Source: Anaerolineae bacterium
GTDB taxonomy: Bacteria > Chloroflexota > Anaerolineae > B4-G1 > SLSP01
DNA: 12,688 nt
Direction of reading: 5' to 3'
Assembly: GCA_016934645.1 (NCBI GenBank)
Contig: JAFGSL010000099.1
Span: 1 to 12,688 of the forward strand
In this document: positions 1 through 7,097 of the stretch, piece by piece
How positions within the stretch are numbered: the first letter of the stretch is position 1
Layout: each line of letters begins with the position of its first letter
Notes under the pieces: generated by a model
Databases searched by the model: none
The model's input: only the letters and a program-made list of their open reading frames with translations
Told to the model about the DNA's origin: nothing
Position numbers and translations under genes: made by a program

Positions 1-1
1 C

Positions 2-2047
2 CCGATCAACAATGATTACGACGAGATCGTGATCAATGCCAACTTCGGTCTAGGCGAATCCGTGGTGTCCGGCCAGGTTTCGCCGGATACCTTCGTTGTG
101 GACAAGGTCAAGCGTGTCATTTTGGAGGGGAAGACCGGCAAAAAGGAGACTGCAATTTGGCTGGGCGAGAATGGCGGGACTTACGAGAAACCTGTATCAG
201 ATCACGCCCAGTTATGTTTGACCGATACCCAAGTTCTTCAGGTGGCTGATTTGGTAACGCAGGTAGAGCACATCTACGGCAAGCCGATGGACATTGAGTG
301 GGCGTTCTCAGATGGCCAGTTATACCTGCTCCAGGCACGCCCCATCACGACTTATTTTCCACTGCCGGAACCACTGCACACCGCGCCGGATGAACCTCGC
401 ACCTTGTATTGGGATATGACGCTGACGAAGTGGGGCATGGCCGAGCCGCTTTCGGTCATGGGGACGGATTACATCGCCATCGCCAATACCATCACGCTGG
501 CAAGCTCGATGGGTGTCTCCGGCCCGGATGTGTTAGCCGTGACCCGACCTACGTTGGATGGACGCACGTACGTCAACGCGTCCAACAGCTTCAAAATGCA
601 GGGGAAGAAGCGCGTCGCTGCCGAATTCCGGACGATGGATACGACCGCAGCCGCGATTGTCGAGGGCCTGGACGAAACGATCTATCTGCCGGACAAGCTT
701 CCACCCGCGCTACGCGGTATCACGTTGAAGGTCATCGGCAGTATGTTGAGTCCAATGTTCGCTGGTTTGAAAGCGCTACGTCATCCCGAGAAATATGAGC
801 AAGATTACCTGGCTGCCGTTGAAGCGTATCGTGCCGACCTGGCAACACAAACCGGAGCCGGAATTACTTTGCGGCAGTTTGCAGAGCATACCCTCAACCG
901 GATGATTGAGGACTTGGATGTGTTTATCCCTGTGATCTTCGCCGCCGAAATGGCTCGCATGAAAATCCGGGGGATGTTCAAGAAAGATTCGCCTGAGATT
1001 CGCGACCGGGTTGCCGGCCTGGACCGGGCACTGCCGCACAACGTCACCATCGAGATGGGACTGGACATGGTGCGATTGGCGCATTTCCCTGAAATCAGTG
1101 CGTGTGCGTCAGAGGAAACGTTCCTGGCGGGCTTGCAGGTCGGGACGTTCTCAACGGAGTTTATGCAAGCGTGGAAGCAGTTTGTGACGCAGTACGGGAT
1201 GCGCTGCCCGATGGAGATGGACCCGGCCACACCACGTCCTTCCGAGCAGCCAGCGCAATTGTTCAAGCAACTGCGCACGCTCGCTTTGCATCTTGAACAA
1301 AACCCTCAGGCGCTTTATGATCGGAGTTTGGCCGAACGGGAAGCGGCCTACGCGGACCTGTTAGCACTTGCGAGTGAGAGAGGTAAAGCGCGCCAGTTTG
1401 AAAAGAACTACCGCATCCTGGTAGCACTGGCTGGATTCAGGGAAACGCCTAAATACTGCATGATTCTCGCAGTGGATATGTTCCGGCGGCGGGCACTTGC
1501 GCTGGGACAAAGCTTGGTTGCAGCGGGGCGTTTGGACACACCGCAGCAGGTATTCGACTTGCACATCGACGAGGTCGAACGTGCATTGTCTGACCCGTCC
1601 ATGGACTTGCGCGCACTGGCTGAGGAGAACACTCGCTATCTGCGTCGCTATGCACATAGCCGTGAATTTCCACGCATCATCGATTCAAGGGGCCGGATTT
1701 TGCGTGCGCCGCGCAAGGCAGCACAAGACGGCGAATTGGTCGGTGAGGCGATCTCGCCCGGAGTGGTGCAGGGGCCGGTCAAGGTGTTGCACGCGCCTGA
1801 CGAAAAGCCGGTATTGCCCGGCGACATTCTCGTGACGCGCGCCACCGACCCCGGCTGGACGCCGCTCTTTATCAACGCGGCGGGTGTGGTGCTCGAGGTT
1901 GGCGGGTTGCTGCAACACGGCGCACTTGTGGCGCGGGAATACGGCAAGCCGTGTGTGGCGGGCATCGAAGACGTCACGATGCTTCTCAGCGATGGTCAGA
2001 TCGTCGAATTGGATGGCGCTAACGGGGTAGTGCGGGTAGTTGACTGA
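2..2047 (+). CDS. PEP-synthase / rifampin-phosphotransferase-like protein, 5'-truncated by window edge
   Basis: The family transfers phosphate from ATP or PEP to an acceptor through a phospho-histidine carried on a swivelling domain; members include PEP synthase and rifampin phosphotransferase. The visible 681 codons show, in order, the end of an ATP-grasp (PPDK_N) domain with NANFGLGES near visible residues 12-20, then DIEW and QARPIT (acidic metal ligand Glu99), a central domain (about 125-575), and a C-terminal His domain (about 580-680) with the catalytic motif LLQHGALVAREYG, His639. The frame is open to the left edge. The GTG at 29 lies inside the conserved ATP-grasp motif and is not the start. 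By comparison with the paralogue at 9174, about 196 N-terminal residues are missing. In the central domain the usual YGH motif reads YGM (QYGMRCPMEMDP). The protein ends soon after the His domain, as is normal. The substrate is unknown; rifampin is only one possibility. Confidence 0.88.
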   Translation, partial: PINNDYDEIVINANFGLGESVVSGQVSPDTFVVDKVKRVILEGKTGKKETAIWLGENGGTYEKPVSDHAQLCLTDTQVLQVADLVTQVEHIYGKPMDIEWAFSDGQLYLLQARPITTYFPLPEPLHTAPDEPRTLYWDMTLTKWGMAEPLSVMGTDYIAIANTITLASSMGVSGPDVLAVTRPTLDGRTYVNASNSFKMQGKKRVAAEFRTMDTTAAAIVEGLDETIYLPDKLPPALRGITLKVIGSMLSPMFAGLKALRHPEKYEQDYLAAVEAYRADLATQTGAGITLRQFAEHTLNRMIEDLDVFIPVIFAAEMARMKIRGMFKKDSPEIRDRVAGLDRALPHNVTIEMGLDMVRLAHFPEISACASEETFLAGLQVGTFSTEFMQAWKQFVTQYGMRCPMEMDPATPRPSEQPAQLFKQLRTLALHLEQNPQALYDRSLAEREAAYADLLALASERGKARQFEKNYRILVALAGFRETPKYCMILAVDMFRRRALALGQSLVAAGRLDTPQQVFDLHIDEVERALSDPSMDLRALAEENTRYLRRYAHSREFPRIIDSRGRILRAPRKAAQDGELVGEAISPGVVQGPVKVLHAPDEKPVLPGDILVTRATDPGWTPLFINAAGVVLEVGGLLQHGALVAREYGKPCVAGIEDVTMLLSDGQIVELDGANGVVRVVD

Positions 2048-2133
2048 CCCGAATGTATTTTGCTAAACTTTCAATGCCTATAGAGCACTGGAATAGCTTT
2101 GGTTTCTCATATTCAGGTCAGTAGTCCACGTTG

Positions 2134-2183
2134 GGACCTGATAGGTTTTCAAGCGAACACAGTTCGCACAACCTGTCAGGTCT
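2134..2183. repeat. Long two-tier palindrome (possible genome-wide repeat)
   Basis: The outer arms are GGACCTGATAGGTT (2134-2147) and AACCTGTCAGGTCT (2170-2183), which pair over 14 positions including two G-T wobbles. Inside them is a perfect 6-bp stem, GCGAAC (2153-2158) with GTTCGC (2162-2167), closing a three-base ACA loop. The right arm shares ACCTGTCAGGTCTG with the palindrome before the third CPBP gene (5115-5129). That sharing points to a dispersed palindromic repeat family rather than a site specific to this gene. No T-run follows, so it is not a standard intrinsic terminator. Confidence 0.75.
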
Positions 2184-2197
2184 GTCGTTAAAAATCA

Positions 2198-2244
2198 GTC
2201 AGATGACCAGGTTCGAAACCCCCTGAATGTCCGGCACACTTGAG
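2198..2244 (+). repeat. 47-base repeat, copy A (upstream of CPBP gene 1)
   Basis: The copy begins GTCAGATGACCAGG and contains CCCTGAATGTCCGG. It matches 3155-3201 without gaps at 35 of 47 positions, counted by hand. All 12 differences are transitions. Weaker similarity may continue to about 2260 (TTTGCGTTAT against TTTGTTTTAT). Unlike copy B it cannot form the terminator stem, so it may be a decayed terminator. Confidence 0.7.
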
Positions 2245-2315
2245 CTTCATTTGCGTTATAGTAGGGTCGTCGCCGTCTTTAGTTATTGCTCGTTGGACAG
2301 CGAAAGGAGAGTTCG

Positions 2316-3155
2316 ATGACTGCGATTAAAAACTTAGCGAATAATCAACCTGTAGCTTTTGTCTTGCTGGTATTGGTGGCGTGGATACTTCTGGGTGCTG
2401 GTCTGGTTTTTGGCAGTGCAGCGGTGTTGCAACTTCCCATCACCAACATGGCCCCGCAAATGATGGGTACGTTGGGGGCAGTCCTCATCCTGTTGCTGAT
2501 TGCCGCTCGCCTGAGATGGTTACGCGCGATCGGAATCGCACAATTGGGCGGTTGGCAGGTTTGGTTGATCACGTTGCCCCTGCTTGGGTATATGGTCGTT
2601 GCCTACTTATATGGCTTCTTCGGCGACATCGGCTTCGATTTTGGCATTTTTGCACGTTCGAGTGCTGCTCGTGATATGTTGATGAGACAAAGTGTTGTTG
2701 GTTTCGTGGAAGAGACACTCTTTCGTGGCATCGTTCTGTATGCTCTGGTGCGGGTGTGGGGACACTCGAAGCGTGGTCTGATTGCTGCGGTTGTGGTCCA
2801 GGCGATGCTGTTTGGGGCGATTCACCTTCTCCAAAGCGCGATGGGCGTACCCCTGGAAGTTGTTCTCCTTGTAATCGTCAATGGCATTCTGTCTGGGTTA
2901 TGGTGGGGGGTGCTGGTCTTACGCTGGAGTAGTCTGTGGCCGGTTATCGTTTTGCACGGTCTGTCCAACCTTGCCGTACAGGTCAAAGGCCTGACCGGCG
3001 CCTCCATCGAGCCGGCGGCGATGGCCTATATCCGAGGAACTTTGTTGGAACTGCCACTGGTGTTGTTTGGTATGTGGCTCCTACTGCGGATGCCATTACA
3101 TTTGCCGAACGCTGCTCCCGAAGTAGCAAATCGGGATAGAGATACCTGGAAATAG
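2316..3155 (+). CDS. CPBP-family intramembrane metalloprotease (first of three)
   Basis: This is a CPBP (CAAX protease and bacteriocin-processing, Abi, PF02517) polytopic membrane protein of 279 residues. Family members are glutamate-type intramembrane metalloproteases; in bacteria some confer bacteriocin immunity or process peptides. All three motifs are present: EETLFRG (Glu132, Glu133, Arg137), FGAIH (Phe166-His170) and LHGLSN (His214). Long hydrophobic stretches near residues 12-35, 48-65 and 78-98 and through the C-terminal half indicate about seven or eight membrane helices. The ATG at 2316 is chosen because AAAGGAG at 2303-2309 lies six bases upstream. A TTG at 2286 would add ten residues but has no Shine-Dalgarno site. 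A strong terminator follows, so this gene is probably transcribed apart from the next one. Its substrate is unknown. Confidence 0.88.
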   Translation: MTAIKNLANNQPVAFVLLVLVAWILLGAGLVFGSAAVLQLPITNMAPQMMGTLGAVLILLLIAARLRWLRAIGIAQLGGWQVWLITLPLLGYMVVAYLYGFFGDIGFDFGIFARSSAARDMLMRQSVVGFVEETLFRGIVLYALVRVWGHSKRGLIAAVVVQAMLFGAIHLLQSAMGVPLEVVLLVIVNGILSGLWWGVLVLRWSSLWPVIVLHGLSNLAVQVKGLTGASIEPAAMAYIRGTLLELPLVLFGMWLLLRMPLHLPNAAPEVANRDRDTWK

Positions 3156-3201
3156 TCAGATGGCTAGGCTCAAAACTCCCTGGATATCCGGTGCATTCGG
3201 G
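3155..3201 (+). repeat. 47-base repeat, copy B (at the stop codon of CPBP gene 1)
   Basis: The copy starts on the last base of the TAG stop codon and runs into the terminator hairpin. It matches copy A at 2198-2244 in 35 of 47 positions, with transitions only. The terminator stem AAAACTCCC/GGGAGTTTT is intact here and broken in copy A. The two copies bracket the CPBP gene and its 5' region. Confidence 0.7.
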
Positions 3202-3214
3202 GAGTTTTTGTTTT
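3172..3214 (+). terminator. Rho-independent terminator after CPBP gene 1
   Basis: A perfect 9-bp stem pairs AAAACTCCC (3172-3180) with GGGAGTTTT (3200-3208). The 19-base loop contains the small palindrome GGATATCC (3182-3189). The T-rich tract TTTTTGTTTT follows at once (3205-3214). It begins 17 bases after the stop codon, as expected of an intrinsic terminator. Confidence 0.8.
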
Positions 3215-3217
3215 ATG

Positions 3218-3236
3218 CTCGAAGGTGGGGTTCGAG
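3218..3236. repeat. Small inverted repeat upstream of CPBP gene 2
   Basis: CTCGAA (3218-3223) and TTCGAG (3231-3236) are perfect arms around a seven-base loop, GGTGGGG. The element lies between the terminator and the Shine-Dalgarno site of the next gene. It could be an operator or a leader hairpin, or it may have no function. Confidence 0.4.
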
Positions 3237-3260
3237 TTTCTAGCGTGAAAGGAGTGGCCA

Positions 3261-4100
3261 ATGCGTATGTTCCTTGGAACGAAAATGCGGCCCGTGATCA
3301 GAGCGGTTGCCTTGACGATGTTTTTCCCTTTGCTGGGATTTCTGGTTTGCTTTATAGTAGAGATGGTCTTTGAGATTGAGATTCCCAGGACGATCAGTGC
3401 TATCATCAACTTTGTGATAGCCGCGTTCGCCGCGTTTCACTTATTCCCGCAGGTTCTGGGCATCCCTTTCGGGAAAGTCAAGACGCGCGATTTCACTACG
3501 GGGATTGGCTTCTATCTTCCTAGAGATGTATGGAAGCACGTCTTGCTGGGTGTAGTTCTGGCTGTGTGTACATTGTCGGGCATGCTCGTTGCGTCGGTTC
3601 TTAGCGGCACCTACGTTATGGATTTCAGCACGATCACGTTTGAGCAGGCGGTGTTTAGTCTGAATCCCGGCATTTGGGAAGAGGTCTTCTATAGAGGCGT
3701 GCTGCTGATGATTCTGCTCCCTTTGACGAAGTCAATCAAACGGGCTGCCGTCGTTCAGATTGTGATCTTTGGACTTGCGCACGTGAAAGACTTCACGCTG
3801 CTGGCGCTGGTTGACGTGGTGTCGGTGATGATTCTAGCGATCGGCTTTACCTACACAGCGTACAAGACGCACTCTTTGATCGCCGGTATTGTGTTACACT
3901 ATCTCCACGACACGCTTTTGTTCTTTGTTCAACCGTCAGGTGGCGTAACGGGTGTGGCGGCTACTATCTTGTTTTTCGCTTTACTGTGGTTGATGGTGGG
4001 TGTGGGGTGTTGGGTGACGAAATTCGCGGCCGAGAAGCTCAAAGTGCGCGCCGCGATTGAGTTATATACGTTGGCACCATCGGATGAAGCGACAAGCTAA
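3261..4100 (+). CDS. CPBP-family intramembrane metalloprotease (second of three)
   Basis: This polytopic membrane protein of 279 residues has the full set of CPBP motifs: EEVFYRG (Glu140, Glu141, Arg145), FGLAH (Phe170-His174) and LHYLHD (His213, His216, Asp217). Hydrophobic segments start near residue 10 and repeat through the protein. ATG 3261 is supported by AAAGGAG at 3248-3254, six bases upstream. It is clearly diverged from the CPBP proteins on either side, so the three are not recent copies. It appears to open the 3261-8958 operon: the next gene starts 16 bases downstream with no terminator between. No clear promoter hexamers were found in the short gap upstream. Its substrate is unknown. 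Confidence 0.87.
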   Translation: MRMFLGTKMRPVIRAVALTMFFPLLGFLVCFIVEMVFEIEIPRTISAIINFVIAAFAAFHLFPQVLGIPFGKVKTRDFTTGIGFYLPRDVWKHVLLGVVLAVCTLSGMLVASVLSGTYVMDFSTITFEQAVFSLNPGIWEEVFYRGVLLMILLPLTKSIKRAAVVQIVIFGLAHVKDFTLLALVDVVSVMILAIGFTYTAYKTHSLIAGIVLHYLHDTLLFFVQPSGGVTGVAATILFFALLWLMVGVGCWVTKFAAEKLKVRAAIELYTLAPSDEATS

Positions 4101-4116
4101 CGAAATAGAAGGTACG

Positions 4117-5115
4117 ATGCATAACACTGCCATTGATGTTCCTGGCGCACCACCTATCCCCGGCCTGACCTTCCGCCGTTTCCGCGGAGAGGCCGACTAT
4201 CCGGTGATGGTATCTATCCTCGACGCCTGCACCGTCGCGGATGACTATGAGTACATCAACACCGTGGAGGACGTGGCGTCCGTCTTTGCGCATTTGAAGA
4301 ACTGCGACCCGTACCGGGATATGCTGTTTGCCGAGGTGGACGGCGAGACGGTCGCCTTCAGCCGGGTGTGGTGGGGAGAGGAAGGTGACGCACGGCTCTA
4401 CTTCCCACTTGGATTTGTGCATCCCGTTTGGCGGCGTAAGGGCCTTGGAATGGCGATGTTGAATTACGGTGAGGCGCGCTTGCGAGAATTCGCCCGCGAG
4501 CACCCGGCAGGGGAGAAATTCTTCCGCGTCTGGACGACCGATAAGGAATACGGCGCTTGGGCACTGTTTACAAAGTTCGGCTACGAACCGGTGCGCTATT
4601 ATATCCAGATGACCCGTCCCATTGACCTTCCGTTGCCCAACGCGCCGATGCCCGCCGGGTTGAACGTGCGTCCGGTCGCGCCGGAGCACTATCGCGCTGT
4701 GTGGGACGCGAAAGAAGAGGCGCGTCAGGATCATTGGGGTTACGGTCCAACGACCGACTCGGACTTCGAGCGCTGGATGGAGATGCGCACGTTCGCGCCG
4801 CATCTGTGGAAGGTGGCATGGGACGGCGATCAAGTCGCTGGGATGGTGCTGAATCGCCTGGATGCAGAAAAGAACGCGCGCTATCACCACCAACGCGGCT
4901 ATAACGAGTATGTTTTTGTGCGACGTCCCTGGCGGCGGCGTGGGCTGGCGCGTTCACTGCTCGTGCAGAGCATCGAGATGTTCAAGGAGATGGGCATGGA
5001 AGAGACGGCCTTAGGTGTGGATACTCAAAATCCAAGCGGCGCGCTCAGGTTGTATGAGAGCGTGGGCTATCAAGAAGGAAAGCGCAGTACATTTTTCAAT
5101 AAACGACTGGAGTGA
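4117..5115 (+). CDS. Tandem-GNAT acetyltransferase (two GNAT domains)
   Basis: The protein has 332 residues and two GNAT folds. Each keeps an acetyl-CoA pyrophosphate-binding loop: WRRKGLG (Arg106-Gly111) in the N-half and WRRRGLA (Arg273-Ala278) in the C-half. The C-half ends with the typical NPSGALRLYESVGY segment. This layout resembles two-domain GNAT proteins such as mycothiol synthase, but nothing seen identifies the substrate. The ATG at 4117 is preferred: AGAAGG lies just upstream and it falls 16 bases after the previous stop. An ATG at 4084 and a TTG at 4057 overlap the previous gene and lack a Shine-Dalgarno site. It sits between two CPBP genes, apparently in the same transcript. Both loops look intact, so either domain could be active. 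Confidence 0.85.
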   Translation: MHNTAIDVPGAPPIPGLTFRRFRGEADYPVMVSILDACTVADDYEYINTVEDVASVFAHLKNCDPYRDMLFAEVDGETVAFSRVWWGEEGDARLYFPLGFVHPVWRRKGLGMAMLNYGEARLREFAREHPAGEKFFRVWTTDKEYGAWALFTKFGYEPVRYYIQMTRPIDLPLPNAPMPAGLNVRPVAPEHYRAVWDAKEEARQDHWGYGPTTDSDFERWMEMRTFAPHLWKVAWDGDQVAGMVLNRLDAEKNARYHHQRGYNEYVFVRRPWRRRGLARSLLVQSIEMFKEMGMEETALGVDTQNPSGALRLYESVGYQEGKRSTFFNKRLE

Positions 5116-5129
5116 GACCTGTCAGGTCT
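5115..5129. repeat. Palindrome between stop codon and Shine-Dalgarno site
   Basis: AGACCTG and CAGGTCT form a perfect 7-bp inverted repeat around one central T. It begins on the last base of the preceding stop codon and ends one base before GGAGGT (5130-5135), the Shine-Dalgarno site of the next gene. It shares ACCTGTCAGGTCTG with the hairpin at 2134-2183. It could be a dispersed repeat, or a site that affects translation or mRNA ends within the operon. Confidence 0.65.
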
Positions 5130-5142
5130 GGAGGTACATAGA

Positions 5143-6009
5143 ATGACAGAAAGATCTGTGTTTATGCAGCGTCGGCAACAGATTGCCCGGTTGGGGTTGT
5201 TCCTGGCTTGTGGCATGTTGGTCTTCGTCCTCTTCAGCCATTACTTCCCCGTTTTTTCTGGGCCAACAGACTTCATCGGCAGGATTGTTGTGGCGCTGGC
5301 ATTTCTGGTGGCGGCGCTGCTTTTCAGGCGCAGTGAGCGCTATCACAAGTATTGGCGTATTTGCTTTGCGTTTTTCACAGCGTTAGCCGCCATCAGCCTG
5401 GATTACAAACTCGGTTTCTCGAAATGGCTCCTGCCCGCGTTGCGTATCCCACTGGAGACACCTGCGGGATGGGCCATTGATAAACTGGAGAGTTCGGCGT
5501 TGAGCATCCTCGTCGTTTTGCTGCTGACGCTCGTCTCCGGTGACGACCTGGCGTCACTCTATCTCCGGCGAGGGAACTTGCGTCTGGGACTGACAATAGG
5601 GTTGGTCGCTTTCGTGGTGATGATGGCCAGCGCCATCCCGGTGGCGACGCTTTTCTTCAACGGCAGAGACCTCAGTTGGGGGCGCATGCTGCCCTGGATG
5701 CCGTGGGTCCTTATTTTTGTCCTGGCGAACGCTTTCAATGAAGAACTGCTGTTCCGGGGGCTGTTCTTTGGCCGGTTGCAGCCGTTCCTGGGTAGATTTG
5801 CAGTCAACATGCTGATGGCTGTCCCTTTCACGCTGATGCACTCAGGTGTCGGGTATACGGCGGACATCTTGATCTTCATTGGGATGTTGTTTCCGTTGTC
5901 CCTGGCCTGGGGATGGACGCTCCAAAAAACGGATAGCCTGTGGGGTTCGATCTTGTTTCACGCCGCGATGGATATTCCCATTGCAGTTGGCATATTTTCG
6001 AATCTTTGA
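5143..6009 (+). CDS. CPBP-family intramembrane metalloprotease (third of three)
   Basis: The protein has 288 residues with several hydrophobic helices (first near residues 15-33, next near 45-65) and a complete CPBP motif set: NEELLFRG (Glu200, Glu201, Arg205), FTLMH (Phe229-His233) and HAAMD (His273, Asp277). The start ATG 5143 has GGAGGT at 5130-5135. The middle hydrophilic stretch around SGDDLASLYLRRGNLRLG resembles the cytosolic loop seen in many CPBP proteases. The gene sits inside the operon, 27 bases after a tandem-GNAT gene and 16 bases before a RimJ-like GNAT gene. A role in membrane peptide processing or immunity is inferred from family knowledge only. Confidence 0.87.
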   Translation: MTERSVFMQRRQQIARLGLFLACGMLVFVLFSHYFPVFSGPTDFIGRIVVALAFLVAALLFRRSERYHKYWRICFAFFTALAAISLDYKLGFSKWLLPALRIPLETPAGWAIDKLESSALSILVVLLLTLVSGDDLASLYLRRGNLRLGLTIGLVAFVVMMASAIPVATLFFNGRDLSWGRMLPWMPWVLIFVLANAFNEELLFRGLFFGRLQPFLGRFAVNMLMAVPFTLMHSGVGYTADILIFIGMLFPLSLAWGWTLQKTDSLWGSILFHAAMDIPIAVGIFSNL

Positions 6010-6025
6010 ACGAGGGAATTGGTTA

Positions 6026-6607
6026 ATGACAGTTGCGGATATCGACAAAGCCTATCCCCGGATGGAAACCGAGCGCCTCATTTTGCGTGCGCTGCGCATG
6101 GAAGATGCTGACTTTGCCTTCAAGGAATGGGGCGATCCGGTCGTCACGTACTATATGCGGGACGAAAAGCCGTTGAAGACCCTCGCAGAAGCTGAGGCGA
6201 TGTTGCGCCCGCTCCAGAATCCGGCAGAAATGCCCAATTTCAAATGGTGGGGCATCGAATTCAAATCTGAGGGTTGTCTTATCGGCACATGCGGGTACTG
6301 TCGCTGGGATAGACAACATCATCACGCGGAAATCGGCTACGATCTGTGGCCGGATTATTGGGGGCAAGGCTTGATGCCCGAAGCCTTGCGCGCTTTAATC
6401 CGCTATGGCTTTGAGACGATGGTACTCAACCGGATTGAGGCCACGACCCATACGGAGAACCGGCGTTCGCAGCGTGTGTTGGCGAAACTCGGTTTTCAAC
6501 GGGAAGGATTGCTGCGCGAATACTACTACCGTGACGGCGCGTACAATGATCAGATTCTTTTTTCGCTGTTGAGAAGGGAATGGGAGTCAGATGATAACAA
6601 TCCGTGA
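6026..6607 (+). CDS. RimJ/RimL-like GNAT N-acetyltransferase
   Basis: This 193-residue, single-domain GNAT belongs to the Acetyltransf_3 (RimJ/RimL) group. It has the N-terminal METERLILRAL signature, EIGYDLWPDYWGQGL with the CoA loop at Trp112-Leu116, and the downstream ENRRSQRVLAKLGF segment. Relatives acetylate ribosomal-protein N-termini, other protein N-termini, or small molecules; no choice can be made here. The ATG at 6026 follows GAGGG (about ten bases upstream) and leaves a 16-base gap to the previous stop. The frame remains open upstream into the CPBP gene, but that part is an out-of-frame shadow. Its 3' end overlaps the next gene by 17 bases. Confidence 0.88.
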   Translation: MTVADIDKAYPRMETERLILRALRMEDADFAFKEWGDPVVTYYMRDEKPLKTLAEAEAMLRPLQNPAEMPNFKWWGIEFKSEGCLIGTCGYCRWDRQHHHAEIGYDLWPDYWGQGLMPEALRALIRYGFETMVLNRIEATTHTENRRSQRVLAKLGFQREGLLREYYYRDGAYNDQILFSLLRREWESDDNNP

Positions 6608-7097
6608 TTATCGTGAGGATGATGCCCCAAGCGTGGGGCAACTAATTGCTGCCACCTTTGGCGAATTCAACCTTGACTACGCATCCCCGCAGGAACGGGC
6701 GCTGTTATTAGGCCCTTTCCAGCATGCTGCGTCTCAAGAGCCTGCTCATCAGGCGGCTATTGCCGAAGCGATTGAGGCCGATATGGTCTTTGTTGCTGAA
6801 GACGCCGGTGAAATCGTAGGCGTGCTGCGGGGCCGGCCGGATAAACTACAAAGCCTGTTTGTCGGGAAGGATTATCACCGGCAGGGGATTGGGCGTGCGT
6901 TGGTGGCGCATTTCGAACGCGAGTGTCGACGCCGGGAAGCTGCCACCATCAAGGTCCAAGCCACGCTGTTCGCGGTTCCCTTTTACCAGAGTGTGGGGTA
7001 CAAGAAGACAACAGGCGTGCGAGCTTGCCGGATCTTTGAAGGCACGCGTTTTCCCTATCAACCCATGAAGAAAGTCCTGGAGGACGCACAACAATGA
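6591..7097 (+). CDS. GNAT-family acetyltransferase, single domain
   Basis: The 168-residue protein starts MITIRDYREDDAP, a typical GNAT beginning. It carries motif A as LQSLFVGKDYHRQGIG (Arg97-Gly101) and the C-terminal FYQSVGYKKT segment that usually lines the acetyl-CoA site. It overlaps the previous gene by 17 bases and shares an ATGA overlap with the next (7094-7097), which suggests translational coupling. The substrate is unknown. Confidence 0.87.
   Translation: MITIRDYREDDAPSVGQLIAATFGEFNLDYASPQERALLLGPFQHAASQEPAHQAAIAEAIEADMVFVAEDAGEIVGVLRGRPDKLQSLFVGKDYHRQGIGRALVAHFERECRRREAATIKVQATLFAVPFYQSVGYKKTTGVRACRIFEGTRFPYQPMKKVLEDAQQ

Larger units (their letters stand above)
2048..2315. other. 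Intergenic region between the PEP-transferase and the first CPBP gene
   Basis: This gap holds no supportable coding sequence. It contains the two-tier hairpin at 2134-2183, the first copy of the 47-base repeat at 2198-2244, and a possible sigma70 -10 hexamer TATAGT at 2257-2262. The -35 at the right distance is poor (GGCACA at 2233-2238), so the promoter is only suggested. The first CPBP gene needs a promoter or readthrough from here. I see no convincing terminator for the upstream gene: the hairpin is not followed by a T-run. Confidence 0.5.

Noticed and set aside
29..31. GTG as a start codon for a 672-residue protein
   Set aside because: It lies inside the conserved ATP-grasp motif (DEIVINANFGLGES), and the frame is open to the left edge. 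The gene is truncated rather than starting here.
2..2047. Naming the gene as a rifampin-resistance gene
   Set aside because: The domain layout fits, but the rifampin-binding region is too diverged to assign that substrate, and the N-terminus is missing.
2206..2222. tRNA T-arm lookalike (GGTTCGAAACC)
   Set aside because: The stem is poor, and no acceptor stem, anticodon arm or CCA context is found around it. It is part of the 47-base repeat.
4039..4893. 284-residue minus-strand open frame
   Set aside because: It is antisense to the tandem-GNAT gene, which has clear motifs and a Shine-Dalgarno site. The minus-strand translation shows no recognisable domain.
5879..6025. Upstream extension of the RimJ-like GNAT into the third CPBP gene
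   Set aside because: The extra 49 residues are an out-of-frame reading of the CPBP C-terminus. The ATG at 6026 has a plausible Shine-Dalgarno site and gives the usual family N-terminus.
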